From Clostridia bacterium (GTDB lineage: Bacteria > Bacillota > Clostridia > TANB77 > CAG-508): 60,094 nucleotides of DNA. The stretch spans positions 1 to 60,094 of the forward strand of contig JAAWKD010000008.1 of the NCBI GenBank assembly GCA_022797215.1, given 5' to 3'. Below the pieces are notes generated by a model. That model was not told the origin of the DNA. It did no database searches and saw nothing but the letters and a program-made list of their open reading frames with translations. This document shows positions 48,309 to 57,362 of this stretch, one piece after another; the stretch's first letter is position 1, and each line of letters starts with the position of its first letter. The position numbers were made by a program, and so were the translations under genes.

Positions 48309-49208
48309 CTAATTCTTTTTCTCTTTGGTAAGTAATTCCTCAGCCATTTTCTCAATAGCTTTTAATCTATGGTTAACCCCCGATTTTCCAATTGGCGTTT
48401 TTAATAGATTTCCTAGTTCTATCAATGAAGCTTCTGGATGTGCAATTCTAAGCTGCGCAATTTCTTGCAAGCCTTCTGATAATTCTTCTAATTTTCCCTT
48501 TTGCTTTAAGAATTCAATCGCTTGTATTTGCTTTAGTGCTGATTCCACCGTTTTATTCAAATTCGCTGTTTCACAATTCACCTTTCGATTTACATTTCCT
48601 CGAATTTCACGGTACACTCTAATTTCCTCAAATTGCAACACAGAATGGTTTGCACCAATAAAAGCCAAAAACTTTGAAATCTCTTCTCCATCTTTCGCAT
48701 AAATTCCTTCTGTTTCATTTTTTACCACCGATTTCAAAGAAATCTGATATTCTTGCAATAATTGCAAAATAAAATCAGCATATATTTTTCTAGAAAATAA
48801 CACTTCTAAATGATAACTTTGTTTGGGATTACTGATAGAACCACTTCCTAAAAAACACCCTCTTACCAATGCTTTTTGGAAGATTTCTTGTTTTTCTATT
48901 TTCTTTTTTATATTCTCTAGATCTAGTGTTATATTCTCTTGTATTTCCTCTAATTCTGGTATAGATGTTGTAATTGAAAAAGTCTTTCCCACAATCTGAA
49001 TTTCATATTTTGTTTGTTGCAAATTATTTAGCAATTTACTAAAGCGATTAATATTATATTCATTTTCTGTTGAAAACTTTATTTTATTCTTTTCTATCGC
49101 CATATGATTTGTCATCCAATAACCTAAAAGTTCATACTTAACAGCTTCCTTATTGGCTAAATTAGTTAATTTGTTTAATTCTTCTTTTACTTCACCTGCA
49201 AATGACAT
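48309..49208 (-). CDS. whiA: Cell-division/sporulation regulator WhiA
   Basis: A 299-residue protein. It has an N-terminal homing-endonuclease-like domain (FSGEVKEEL-type start; here MSFAGEVKEELNKL), RGCFLGSGSISNPKQSYHLE, and a C-terminal helix-turn-helix (about 215-290) with LRIAHPEASLIELGNLL and GKSGVNHRLKAIEKMAEEL. In Firmicutes WhiA influences cell division; in actinomycetes, sporulation. It begins at the base after the prmC stop. Confidence 0.95.
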   Translation of the reverse strand: MSFAGEVKEELNKLTNLANKEAVKYELLGYWMTNHMAIEKNKIKFSTENEYNINRFSKLLNNLQQTKYEIQIVGKTFSITTSIPELEEIQENITLDLENIKKKIEKQEIFQKALVRGCFLGSGSISNPKQSYHLEVLFSRKIYADFILQLLQEYQISLKSVVKNETEGIYAKDGEEISKFLAFIGANHSVLQFEEIRVYREIRGNVNRKVNCETANLNKTVESALKQIQAIEFLKQKGKLEELSEGLQEIAQLRIAHPEASLIELGNLLKTPIGKSGVNHRLKAIEKMAEELLTKEKKN

Positions 49209-50102
49209 CTATTCACCTTCTTTTGCTACTTTTTGAAATATCATAACACGGTCATTATTTCCTAAATCTTTAATAGGCTCCTTTGTTATTAACTCTAGCT
49301 GACAATTTTCTTTTAACTCCTGCCATAGTTTTACCAACTTTTCACCTTGGTCATATCCAATTTCTACTAGTACATATCCCCCTGTTTTGAGATATTGCTT
49401 CGCATTTTCTAAAATTAATCTATAAAATTTCAATCCATCTTCTCCGCCATCTAAAGCTATTCTAGGCTCTTTTCTTACTTCTTTGCTTAAAGTATCTATC
49501 ACTTTTGTTTCTATATATGGTGGATTAGACACTACGATGTCAAATTCTTTCTCTTTCAAATTAGAAAACATATCAGATTGCAAAAATTGAATTTGTTTTT
49601 GTACTTGATTTTGCCTTGCATTTCTTTGTGCTACTTCTAATGCTTTATCACTAATGTCTGTTGCTATCACTTGATACTCTTCTGCAATTTCTTGCATTTT
49701 TTTTGCAATAGATATTGCAATTGCTCCACTTCCAGTACATAAATCTAATATCTGCACTCTTCTATCCTGTATACTTTGTATCTTCTCTAGGGCTTGTCCT
49801 ACTAAAATTTCTGTATCTGGTTGAGGAATTAATACATTTTCGTCAACATAGAAACTCAATCCCATGAATTTTTGTAAATGTGTGATATATTGTAATGGTT
49901 TTCCTTGTATTACTTCTTGTAATTTTTCTTCATAGGCTTTGTGTTGCAACTCTGAAACTTTTTCTAACGAATTTCTAATCATTTCCTCTCTTGATTGTTG
50001 CAATACAAATTCTAGCAACCTTTTTGCTTTACTTTCCGCTTCTTCAATATTTTCTTGTTTTAGTTTTTCTTTTCCTAATTTTAATAACTGACTTTGATTC
50101 AT
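49209..50102 (-). CDS. prmC: Release-factor glutamine methyltransferase
   Basis: A 297-residue SAM-dependent enzyme that methylates the GGQ glutamine of peptide release factors. It has an N-terminal helical domain (1-80), the SAM loop ILDLCTGSGAIAISIAKK, and the catalytic NPPY in VVSNPPYIETKVI. First of a tight unit prmC-whiA-hemW; the stop TAG and whiA ATG are adjacent. Confidence 0.95.
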   Translation of the reverse strand: MNQSQLLKLGKEKLKQENIEEAESKAKRLLEFVLQQSREEMIRNSLEKVSELQHKAYEEKLQEVIQGKPLQYITHLQKFMGLSFYVDENVLIPQPDTEILVGQALEKIQSIQDRRVQILDLCTGSGAIAISIAKKMQEIAEEYQVIATDISDKALEVAQRNARQNQVQKQIQFLQSDMFSNLKEKEFDIVVSNPPYIETKVIDTLSKEVRKEPRIALDGGEDGLKFYRLILENAKQYLKTGGYVLVEIGYDQGEKLVKLWQELKENCQLELITKEPIKDLGNNDRVMIFQKVAKEGE

Positions 50103-50149
50103 TATTGGTATATCCTTTTAGCTCTCTATTTTCGTTAACATATTATCAC

Positions 50150-50184
50150 AAAAGCAGATAATTAGCAACTAATTATCTGCTTTT
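50150..50184 (-). terminator. Terminator after the GNAT gene
   Basis: AAAAGCAGATAATTAG/CTAATTATCTGCTTTT, a 16-bp perfect stem with a 3-base loop, between prmC and the acetyltransferase gene. Confidence 0.85.
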
Positions 50185-50207
50185 ATCCCTTGTTCTTAAA
50201 ATCCGCA

Positions 50208-50672
50208 TTATGTTTTACACCATAATGTAATGTCATGCTCCATAAAACCATTTTTCTTATAAAAATCTATTGCTTTAGTATTTGGAAATGATGCATTTAC
50301 TTTAAACGTTGTTATTTCCTTTTCAATACAATATTTTTTAAATGCATCTATCAACATGCTTCCTATATTTTTCCCTCTATATGCATCATCTACAAACATA
50401 TTATCTATTTCTGCAACTTTTATAGTAAGATATGCATTTTCTGCTTTCGTATTGCCAGCTAAATATGCAATAGGCTTATCGTCATCAAAAGCAATAAATA
50501 CAATTTGATGATTTATCATATTTATAAAATAATTCTTTCCTTCTTCATCAAAAGGCCATCCTAACTTTAAATCTTTATCCCATCCATCATATTCATATTC
50601 AAAAAGTTTATTATTAAGTATTTGTATGTCCTTTAAATTTTCACATTTAGCTTTCTTTATTATAATATTCAT
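50208..50672 (-). CDS. GNAT family N-acetyltransferase
   Basis: A 154-residue acetyl-CoA-dependent acetyltransferase. It has IAYLAGNTKA, EIDNMFVDDAYRGKNIGSMLIDAF (the acetyl-CoA loop RGKNIG) and NTKAIDFYKKNGF near the end. The substrate is unknown. I chose the ATG at 50672 with GGA upstream; the longer frame begins inside the 3' region of the 6S-like RNA. Confidence 0.82.
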   Translation of the reverse strand: MNIIIKKAKCENLKDIQILNNKLFEYEYDGWDKDLKLGWPFDEEGKNYFINMINHQIVFIAFDDDKPIAYLAGNTKAENAYLTIKVAEIDNMFVDDAYRGKNIGSMLIDAFKKYCIEKEITTFKVNASFPNTKAIDFYKKNGFMEHDITLWCKT

Positions 50673-50735
50673 ACTTAATCCTTTCCTATAACTTCCTCTA
50701 AAATTAATTCCCAATTTTCTTCGTTTTAATTTAAC

Positions 50736-50920
50736 AAAAAGCCCCGCTTTAGCCGTAAGGTGAATGAAATTTTAAGAGCCTGCTTTCACAGGTGGGTGTC
50801 TTGTTGAATGTTCCTGGGTTTCTTACTACTAATGTGTAAGCTTACACGCCACATCCAAAGGCGGACTCCCTTTAATCGTTTGTTGGTTCTAAAATTCCAG
50901 TCTACACGCACTATGCAGGG
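50736..50920 (-). ncRNA. ssrS: Probable 6S RNA
   Basis: A GC-richer, gene-free stretch of about 185 bases. The minus-strand transcript starts CCCTGC and ends GCGGGG followed by a T run, and these ends pair. It has the apical palindrome GTGTAAGCTTACAC and a GACACCCACCTG segment that I associate with 6S RNAs; CACCTGTGAAAGCAGG forms a small hairpin. Length and long closed-hairpin shape fit 6S RNA, which binds sigma-A RNA polymerase. The assignment is by resemblance; a covariance-model search would settle it. Confidence 0.6.
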
Positions 50921-50950
50921 AAAAATAATATCTATTTAATTGTTATATTT

Positions 50951-50979
50951 ATCTTACCATATCTTTCGTTTAGTTGCAA
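50951..50979 (-). promoter_or_regulatory. Promoter of the 6S-like RNA
   Basis: Minus strand TTGCAA, 17-base spacer, TAAGAT. Transcription would start about 25 bases before CCCTGC, so the mature 5' end would need trimming. Confidence 0.5.
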
Positions 50980-51052
50980 CTACCTTATTGCTTTTTCTTT
51001 CATTTTATGATATGTTAACAAAAAACGTTACTCTAAAAGAAGGATGAATACT

Positions 51053-51820
51053 ATGAAAACAAAAGAAAATGTAAATAATTCCAAATTTAATTTTTTTCAG
51101 TCAAAAGGAATCATATTCCTTCTTGTCTTCTTAATGATTATTCTCTTGTCTATCTTTATCTTGATATTTTTCAATAAAGATAAACAAACCTCCAACAAAA
51201 AGAACTCGCCAAAGACCACCACTGATTATTCTATTGAAAAAGTGGTTTGTTATAGCAGTTGCTATGGTGTAAATAAAGAGGAAACACAAGCTAGGTGGAA
51301 CCTAGATTTAAGTCAATATACCGATATTGCTATTTACTTAAATCTTCAAAATGATGTTAATTCCCTTTTTGTTGACAACATAACCTTTTCTAATATAGAA
51401 GAAAATACTTTTCATTTAATGAGTTTACCTATTGAAGATTTTGGAAAAACACCTTCGGGGAATATATCTGTTGAGCCTCTTGAAAAAATCGAGTTAAGTA
51501 ATGACTCTCCTATCACACTTCGTTATCTTAATCAAAACTTTAAAGAAGACTGCGTCATTACAGATATTGAAACCCCTCTTGTATTTGATGGTAGCCTTTT
51601 AAAAAGAGGAAAGGTTACCCTTTCCTCTCTAAAAAACACGGTTTCATTTACACTCCACTTAATAGATTCTTCTGGAAAAGAATTTACTTATCCTATCCAA
51701 ATTCCGATTAATTTGGAAAACAAAGAAACCGGGGAAACTATTTATTCTGGAAATTACATGGAAGAAAATTTCCTCACAAATGCTTATTTTTATATTCTAG
51801 GAAATTACACAAATCGTTAA
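51053..51820 (+). CDS. Membrane-anchored extracytoplasmic protein, function unknown
   Basis: A 255-residue protein with a cytoplasmic N-terminus, one helix (about 25-45) and a beta-rich outer domain. No known family recognised. I chose the second ATG (51053) because AGAAGGA lies 8 bases before it, too close to the ATG at 51044. The last nine residues (YILGNYTNR) and the stop codon are encoded by an R1 repeat, so an insertion has probably replaced the original end. Confidence 0.6.
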   Translation: MKTKENVNNSKFNFFQSKGIIFLLVFLMIILLSIFILIFFNKDKQTSNKKNSPKTTTDYSIEKVVCYSSCYGVNKEETQARWNLDLSQYTDIAIYLNLQNDVNSLFVDNITFSNIEENTFHLMSLPIEDFGKTPSGNISVEPLEKIELSNDSPITLRYLNQNFKEDCVITDIETPLVFDGSLLKRGKVTLSSLKNTVSFTLHLIDSSGKEFTYPIQIPINLENKETGETIYSGNYMEENFLTNAYFYILGNYTNR

Positions 51821-51867
51821 AACGATTTGTGTATATTTCCGTAGAAGATAATTATTGCGATTATTAC
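51791..51867 (+). repeat. Palindromic repeat family R1, copy 4 (best preserved)
   Basis: TATATTCTAGGAAATTAC, the hairpin ACACAAATCGTT/AACGATTTGTGT, then ATTTCCGTAGAAGATAATTATTGCGATT. Same family as 24-95, inverted. It overlaps the 3' end of the preceding gene and reaches the rimO stop codon. Confidence 0.8.
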
Positions 51868-53178
51868 TAATCTACTAGCTCACCTACTAAATCATATTCT
51901 TTCATATCCGTTATTTTACAGATTACAAACTCACCAGTTTGTAATCTTTTTGTATTTTGAATATAAATAACACCATCAATTTCTGGTGTGTCCATATAAC
52001 TTCTGCCCACATAGTATTTTTCGTTTTTAGTAATACCCTCTATCATAACCTCATACTTTTTTCCTAGTTTTTCTTGTAAATTCTCTTTAGAGATTTCTTG
52101 TTGTAAACTCATTACTTTATGATACCTACTCTTTTTTGTTTGAGGATGAACTTGGTTTGGCATTTTTTCTGCTGGTGTTCCCTCTTCTTTAGAATAGGCA
52201 AAAGCTCCTAACTTATCAAATCTTGCTTCTTTTAGAAAGTCATATAACTCTTGGAACTCTTCTTCGGTTTCTCCGAGGAAATCCTACCATAACAGTAGTT
52301 CTTAAAATGCTATTTGGAAGTTCTTTTCTTAATTTTGTTATTAAATTTCGAATTGTTTGCCCATTACTATGACGGTTCATTCTTTTCAAAACTGTATCTG
52401 AAATATGCTGAATCGGAATATCAAAATAAGGACAAATTTGTGGATGTTTTTTAATTGTTTCAATTAATTCATCTGTTATTGTTTCAGGATAAGCATATAA
52501 AAAGCGAAACCATCTTATTTCAGAAATCTTACAAAGTTCTTCCAATAGTTCAGACAGCATTGGTTTTCCATAATTATCTGTTCCATATTTTGTGGTATCT
52601 TGTGCTGTTAGAATAATTTCCTTGTAGCCTTTTCGAGCTAAGTCCTTTGCCTCTTGTATAATACTTTCCATCTTTCTACTTTTCAAAGGTCCGCGAATTT
52701 TTGGAATAGCACAATAAGTACAATAATTACTACAACCATCTGCTATTTTTAAATAAGCATAATTGTCTCCTGTAGTAATCACTCTATCTGTTAATTCATC
52801 AAAGGAACTTTTACTCTCTTTAGTTTCATCTTCTATTAACTCTTCTATCTTATTCCATAATTTATCATATTCGCTATATTTAATGTATAAGTCTACTTCA
52901 GGAATTTCTTTTTCTAGCTCTTCTTTATATCTTTCTACTAAACATCCCATTGCAATTAAATATTTGCAATTTTGTTTTTTATACTCTGCCATCTCTAGAA
53001 TCGTGTTAATAGCTTCTTGTTTTGCTGACTCTATAAACCCACAAGTATTAATCACAATTATTTCTGCTTGTTTCTCATCATTTACAATTTCATATTGATG
53101 ATTTTGGAACAAAGCGATCGTTTTTTCTGTATCTACTAAATTCTTGTTACATCCTAGTGAGATAAATCCTACTTTCAT
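51867..53178 (-). CDS. rimO: Ribosomal protein S12 methylthiotransferase RimO, read through a +1 frameshift at CGG
   Basis: It adds a methylthio group to the conserved Asp of ribosomal protein S12, close to the decoding centre. It has an N-terminal methylthiotransferase domain (FISLGCNKNLVDTE, INTCGFIESAKQEA), the radical SAM cluster CSNYCTYCAIPKIRG, and a C-terminal TRAM domain. Codon 302 is CGG in TTT-CCT-CGG-AGA; skipping its C gives VGFPGETEEEFQEL, invariant in the family, and the frame then runs to 51867. Length 3n+1, about 436 residues, is normal. Triplet reading would remove the last third, including TRAM. Confidence 0.93.
52273..52275 (-). other. CGG +1 recoding site, rimO
   Basis: Context TTT CCT CGG AGA AAC; skipping the C gives CCT GGA GAA ACC (P-G-E-T), the conserved GFPGET motif. 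Codon 302. Confidence 0.93.
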
Positions 53179-53200
53179 TTTTGTTTCCTTTCATGTCAAT

Positions 53201-53286
53201 TTAGGGACATTAGTTTAACTAGCACTTTTCCTTTTTCCTAAAATGTCGCACTAGGGGACACATGTCGCACAAACTAACGTCCCTAA
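53201..53286. repeat. GGGAC-type inverted repeat between rimO and capA
   Basis: TTAGGGACaTTAGTTT pairs with AAACTAAcGTCCCTAA (one mismatch) around 54 bases that contain two copies of TGTCGCAC and GGGGACA. Related in motif to the other GGGAC hairpins. Confidence 0.65.
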
Positions 53287-53294
53287 GTGCGACA

Positions 53295-54545
53295 CTATTT
53301 TTCAATTACTTTTTGCAATAGTTTTAGTCCATCTAATAATTTGTTATAAGTTTCTTTGCTAATATTCATTTTTTCGCCACTAGCATATCTTTTGGCGACA
53401 CCCTTCATGTCAATTAGTTCATAACGGTTTTGTGCTTCTTGACCGTTATCTAACATATAAATTGGTGTATAATCTACTTTGTTTAATGTAACTTTGCCAT
53501 CTTCTCCGCTTTTGCGAAGTTCTATATTTAATACTAGTTCTACTTTTGATGTGTCATTATTATCAGCACAAATATAGTTTCCTAAAGAATAGGCAATAAA
53601 AACATTTTCTCCCTCTTTGTTCTTTCTTACTTGCATTGGTTGGATAGCTGCTGAGTGATTTCCTAAAATAGCATTTGCACCATTGTCAATTAAAAAGTCT
53701 GCTATTTTTTCTTGTTCTTTATTTGGCTTATTGCTATAGGCATCTCCCCAATGCATAATAACAAAGATAAAGTCCGCATTTTCTTTTGCATAGTCTAAGT
53801 CTTCTTTTGCTATTTTTTCACTATATAAATTCGCTGCTTCTAATTCATTCTTTTTCTTTTTATCTTGTTTTTCCATGACACAAGTATAGGATAGGAAAGC
53901 AATTTTAGCGTCTTTTACGGTTTTAATGGTTACTCTATTCTCTCCTAAATTGTCCCCTACTGTATCATATCCAATATCTTGCAGATATTCTTTAGTTTGT
54001 TTTAATCCGCTAATTCCATAGTCTAAACTATGATTCGTACTAATACTAACTAAATTCACTCCTGAATTCTTAACTGCCTCTGCAAATTCCTTCGGACTAT
54101 TACGTAGTCCAAACCCTGAATATTCCTTTTCTACAAAGTTAGTTTCCATTGTACCTAATACAACATCACTACGTTTTAGAAATCCTGTAATATTTTGGAA
54201 CATATGATTGAAATTATATGTTTTGCCTTGCTTTGCATCTTCTATTAACTCATTTTCGCATAAAATATCTCCTACTGCTGAAAGAGTAATTAAACTATCC
54301 CTTTTGATACTATTAGAATCTGCAATACTTTGGACTGTATCTGAAAAAATATCTTCAATCTGTTTATCTAATTCTTCCCATTGTTCTGCTAATAGCTTTT
54401 TCTCTTGATTCGTGCGATAGATATTGCTTCCTAAGCAAGCAACAATGACTACTGCCAAAATAGATATGACAATAAAGAAGGTTTTCCAACTAATTGCTTC
54501 TACAATTCTTTTAAATACTCTTTTATTTCTTCTACTTCTTGCCAT
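53295..54545 (-). CDS. capA: CapA-like metallophosphatase-fold protein
   Basis: A 416-residue protein with one N-terminal membrane helix (about 20-42) and an outer metallophosphatase-fold domain of the PGA_cap family: LSAVGDILCENELI, VLGTMETNF, STNHSLDYGISGL, MHWGDAYSNKPN, and GNHSAAIQPMQ. CapA relatives serve poly-gamma-glutamate capsule export, but single capA-like genes without capBC are common and their role is unclear. No capB or capC is here. Confidence 0.83.
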   Translation of the reverse strand: MARSRRNKRVFKRIVEAISWKTFFIVISILAVVIVACLGSNIYRTNQEKKLLAEQWEELDKQIEDIFSDTVQSIADSNSIKRDSLITLSAVGDILCENELIEDAKQGKTYNFNHMFQNITGFLKRSDVVLGTMETNFVEKEYSGFGLRNSPKEFAEAVKNSGVNLVSISTNHSLDYGISGLKQTKEYLQDIGYDTVGDNLGENRVTIKTVKDAKIAFLSYTCVMEKQDKKKKNELEAANLYSEKIAKEDLDYAKENADFIFVIMHWGDAYSNKPNKEQEKIADFLIDNGANAILGNHSAAIQPMQVRKNKEGENVFIAYSLGNYICADNNDTSKVELVLNIELRKSGEDGKVTLNKVDYTPIYMLDNGQEAQNRYELIDMKGVAKRYASGEKMNISKETYNKLLDGLKLLQKVIEK

Positions 54546-54704
54546 CTTTTGTTCCTCTCCTTTTTGTTAATACCTTATCACAAAAAACAAGAATTAGCAA
54601 CTTTAACATAAGAAAAGTTTAAGCTTTTTTTAAGGGTTTCTTAAAACACTTTTCCTATTTATTTTATATAATATGGACAAGCTTGAAGGAGGCGATATTT
54701 TTAA

Positions 54705-55431
54705 ATGAAGAAAAAAATAATAGTATTTGTTTTATTAATTGTTGGACTTATTATTTATTTTTGTAATAACAAAGATACCCTTACTTCCAATCTATTTGGT
54801 CTTTCTAACAATTACGAAATTATTAAATTAGATGAAAATATAAATTATTCTGGAATTGGACAAGAAAAAGTAAATAATGCAGATGGTTATTTTACAACCT
54901 TTACCACAGTAAATGAGTATAAAAAAACTTATAAAGAATATAAACAAAACGGAAATGCATCATGGAGCGATAATCACTACTGGGGTGGTACTATGGCTAA
55001 AAATGGTTGTGGTATTGCTGCTCTAGCTACTATCCTAAGTGGATATAACCAAGACTACACACCAGAAGATCTAAGACAAAAATATTTCCCTGTTTTAAAT
55101 TATGACTTACTCTCGGAGGAATTATCCCATACCTTTCATATTAAAAACACAGACTTTTATTATGATAGCGTCCATCTATCAAAAGACAAATTACAAGAAC
55201 ACTTAAGAACAAATAGGCCAATTTTAATTTGTGTATGGAATAGTCCTCATAATAATCGTTGGACTACTACTTCACATTACTTAGTTTTACTAGCAACTGA
55301 TGATAAGGACATGGTTTATGTTTCTAATCCTAATCGGTGGAGAAAATGATAGTAAGAGTTCTGGTTGGTACCCATTTGACGAGGTAACTCCCTACATTGC
55401 CAAAGCTTTGTATATACAAAGTTATGATTAA
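54705..55431 (+). CDS. C39-like peptidase, read through a +1 frameshift at CGG
   Basis: A secreted or membrane-anchored papain-like C39-type peptidase. Signal helix 3-19; catalytic Cys in KNGCGIAALATIL; His in TSHYLVLLATDDKDMVYV. Codon 211 is CGG in CCT-AAT-CGG-TGG, and the triplet frame stops four codons later. Skipping the C gives VSNPNGGENDSKSSGWYPFDE and 30 more residues, the usual C-terminal strand of this fold, ending at 55431 just before a terminator. Length 3n+1, about 242 residues. Its function is unknown; related proteins process secreted peptides or act on the wall. Confidence 0.8.
55335..55337 (+). other. CGG +1 recoding site, C39-like peptidase
   Basis: Context CCT AAT CGG TGG; skipping the C gives AAT GGT GGA GAA (N-G-G-E). 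Codon 211. The only site on the plus strand, so strand artefacts are excluded. Confidence 0.85.
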
Positions 55432-55474
55432 AAAATAGCACCCAAATGTTAAACATTTGGGGTGCTATTTTTTT
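55431..55474. terminator. Bidirectional terminator between C39 and dehydrogenase genes
   Basis: AAAAATAGCACCCAAATG/CATTTGGGgTGCTATTTTT, starting at the base where the frameshifted C39 frame ends. Its position supports 55431 as the true end of that gene. Confidence 0.85.
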
Positions 55475-55487
55475 ATACATTTACCTT

Positions 55488-56564
55488 TTATTTTACATAT
55501 TCATTTAAAGGTTTTGACTTGTAATTTAGTTCTCCAAATTTTTCCGTTGTTACATATCCTGCTTCGCTATTTATAACATCTGGAATACGGTTTACAACAC
55601 TTGCACATGTTAATTCTACTGTAGCAGGTCTTGCAACTGTGATAGTAGTTTCTGGCTCTCCATAAATGGTCCATTCATTTTTGTCATAGTCTTCCTTAGA
55701 ATATACTTTTCCAATACATTCACTTTCAATGGTAACTCCCTCTTTAGTAGTTGTTGTAACAACTGCACTCATTCCTGTGGCATCTCCTGCTTTTACAGTT
55801 GTTCCTAATGTTTCTGAATGAATATCCTCTTTGTAAGTTTGTGGTACTGTTTTTTGTGTTTGGCTTTCTACTGTTAATCCTAATTTTGAACATAGCCATC
55901 CATTTACATTCCACATATAAGATGGTAAGTATTCTCCACTTTCAATTACTTTTTGTCTTTCTTCATCTGAAATTCTATCTACTGAAGCTACTTCTTTGTC
56001 AAACTCTTCTAAAGTAAGTCCTGAACCATGTGCTTTTGCTAATGCAATACCATAGTCTTCTACGTTATAGCTTGAACTTCCTTTGATTTTTGTAATTTTT
56101 TGAGTAGAACCTGCAATAGAACTAATTAATTGTCCCCAATAAATATCTTGGTATCCGCTTCCTGTTATAGTACATCCTGTTTGTTTTGCCATCTCATCTA
56201 ATTCTTTGAAGATATTTGGATTTGAATTTTGTGGGTAAAATGCTTCTTCACAAGTTGTAATAGCATTTACTCCTAATTTTGCACAAAGCATTAAGGCATC
56301 TCTTACATCAGAGATTAAGCTCATTGTAGTAACAATTGCAATATCTGGTTTTACTTGTTTCATCATTTCTTCTGCTTGTTCTAATGCTGTTACAACAACG
56401 TTTTTCTTTTCTCCTCCCATTACTTCGCCTATATCTTTTCCAATAACGCTAGGATTTACATCAATAGCTCCAACTACTTCTCCACCTTTTTCGTAAACAT
56501 AGCGCATTGTATATACTGCCATTTTACCTGTTCCGAATTGTACGACCTTCACTTTTCTATCCAT
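55488..56564 (-). CDS. Diaminopentanoate dehydrogenase-like NAD(P)-dependent oxidoreductase
   Basis: A 358-residue protein of the DapB-like Rossmann family that includes 2,4-diaminopentanoate dehydrogenase (Ord) of anaerobic ornithine breakdown. It has VVQFGTGKMAVYTMRYV, AIDVNPSVIGKDIGEV, TTCEEAFYP, and GSGYQDIYWGQL. No other ornithine-degradation genes are near, so the exact substrate (a diamino acid or related amine) is uncertain. Strong RBS AAAGGAGG. Own terminator shared with the C39 gene. Confidence 0.75.
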   Translation of the reverse strand: MDRKVKVVQFGTGKMAVYTMRYVYEKGGEVVGAIDVNPSVIGKDIGEVMGGEKKNVVVTALEQAEEMMKQVKPDIAIVTTMSLISDVRDALMLCAKLGVNAITTCEEAFYPQNSNPNIFKELDEMAKQTGCTITGSGYQDIYWGQLISSIAGSTQKITKIKGSSSYNVEDYGIALAKAHGSGLTLEEFDKEVASVDRISDEERQKVIESGEYLPSYMWNVNGWLCSKLGLTVESQTQKTVPQTYKEDIHSETLGTTVKAGDATGMSAVVTTTTKEGVTIESECIGKVYSKEDYDKNEWTIYGEPETTITVARPATVELTCASVVNRIPDVINSEAGYVTTEKFGELNYKSKPLNEYVK

Positions 56565-56689
56565 AAATTTTCCTCCTTTAAAAATTTAATCTTTCGATTT
56601 ATGAATAAATTATACACTAATCTCTATTTTTTATTCAATAGTTATAGATTGTTTTTTATTGATTGTAAGTTTATCATAACTACCAAAAA

Positions 56690-56724
56690 ATACCCTATAC
56701 TTTTTGTATAAAGTATAGAGTATT
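56690..56724 (-). terminator. Terminator after the M23 gene
   Basis: TACcCTATACTTT/AAAGTATAGaGTA with a T-rich minus-strand tail, 20 bases past the stop. Confidence 0.7.
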
Positions 56725-56744
56725 CTGTTAACAACTTATCCTTC

Positions 56745-57362
56745 TTAATTTAAAAATTTATTTGGATCCATCGCATTCATATCTTTATCTAACACTTCAA
56801 AATGTAAACATACACCTGTTACCATTCCCGTTTGTCCTGCTTCTCCTATCTTTTCATCTTTTTTTACAGTATCTCCTGCTTTTACATTTAGTTTAGATAG
56901 ATGTGCATATTTTGTATAAGTAAATTCACTATTATTATGTTTTACAAGAATATAATATCCCATTTTTTGATTATACTTTGCTTCTATGACTTCTCCTTCA
57001 GCAATAACCAATACTTCTTCGCCATATTCTGCTTTTAGGTCTACACCATTGTGCTTTATTTCTTGTTTTGAACCAATTTCTGAATTTACTTCACCTACAT
57101 TGCTCGTTATACCACTTTCTCCATAATTCATGGTGATATTCTCTTTATGAAAAAGCTTACTGATTGTTTTTTCTATGTTTTTCACTAACTCATTTCCTGT
57201 CATAGCATTTACAGTGGCAAAACTACACATAATGCAAATAATTGAAATACTAACGATAGAAAGCATTTTCTTTTTCTTATTTATCATTGTTTTTTCCTCC
57301 CATTCAAAATTGGATATCGCTATCTTATCTTTGATTTTATTCATCAGTTTTTCATTTTCCAT
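56745..57362 (-). CDS. M23 (LytM) peptidase-domain protein with possible anti-sigma N-terminus
   Basis: A 205-residue protein. It has a cytoplasmic part (1-33), a membrane helix (about 34-54, VSISIICIMCSFATVNA), and an outer M23 domain (about 100-205) with HNGVDL, YAHLSKLNVKAGDTVKKDEKIGEAGQTG and LHFEV. The zinc residues (HxxxD and the HxH-like LHFEV, here with only one His) may be incomplete. It overlaps the sigma factor gene by 11 bases; the short cytoplasmic tail with FEWEEKTM resembles that of membrane anti-sigma factors, so it may sense wall damage and control that sigma factor. Confidence 0.75.
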   Translation of the reverse strand: MENEKLMNKIKDKIAISNFEWEEKTMINKKKKMLSIVSISIICIMCSFATVNAMTGNELVKNIEKTISKLFHKENITMNYGESGITSNVGEVNSEIGSKQEIKHNGVDLKAEYGEEVLVIAEGEVIEAKYNQKMGYYILVKHNNSEFTYTKYAHLSKLNVKAGDTVKKDEKIGEAGQTGMVTGVCLHFEVLDKDMNAMDPNKFLN

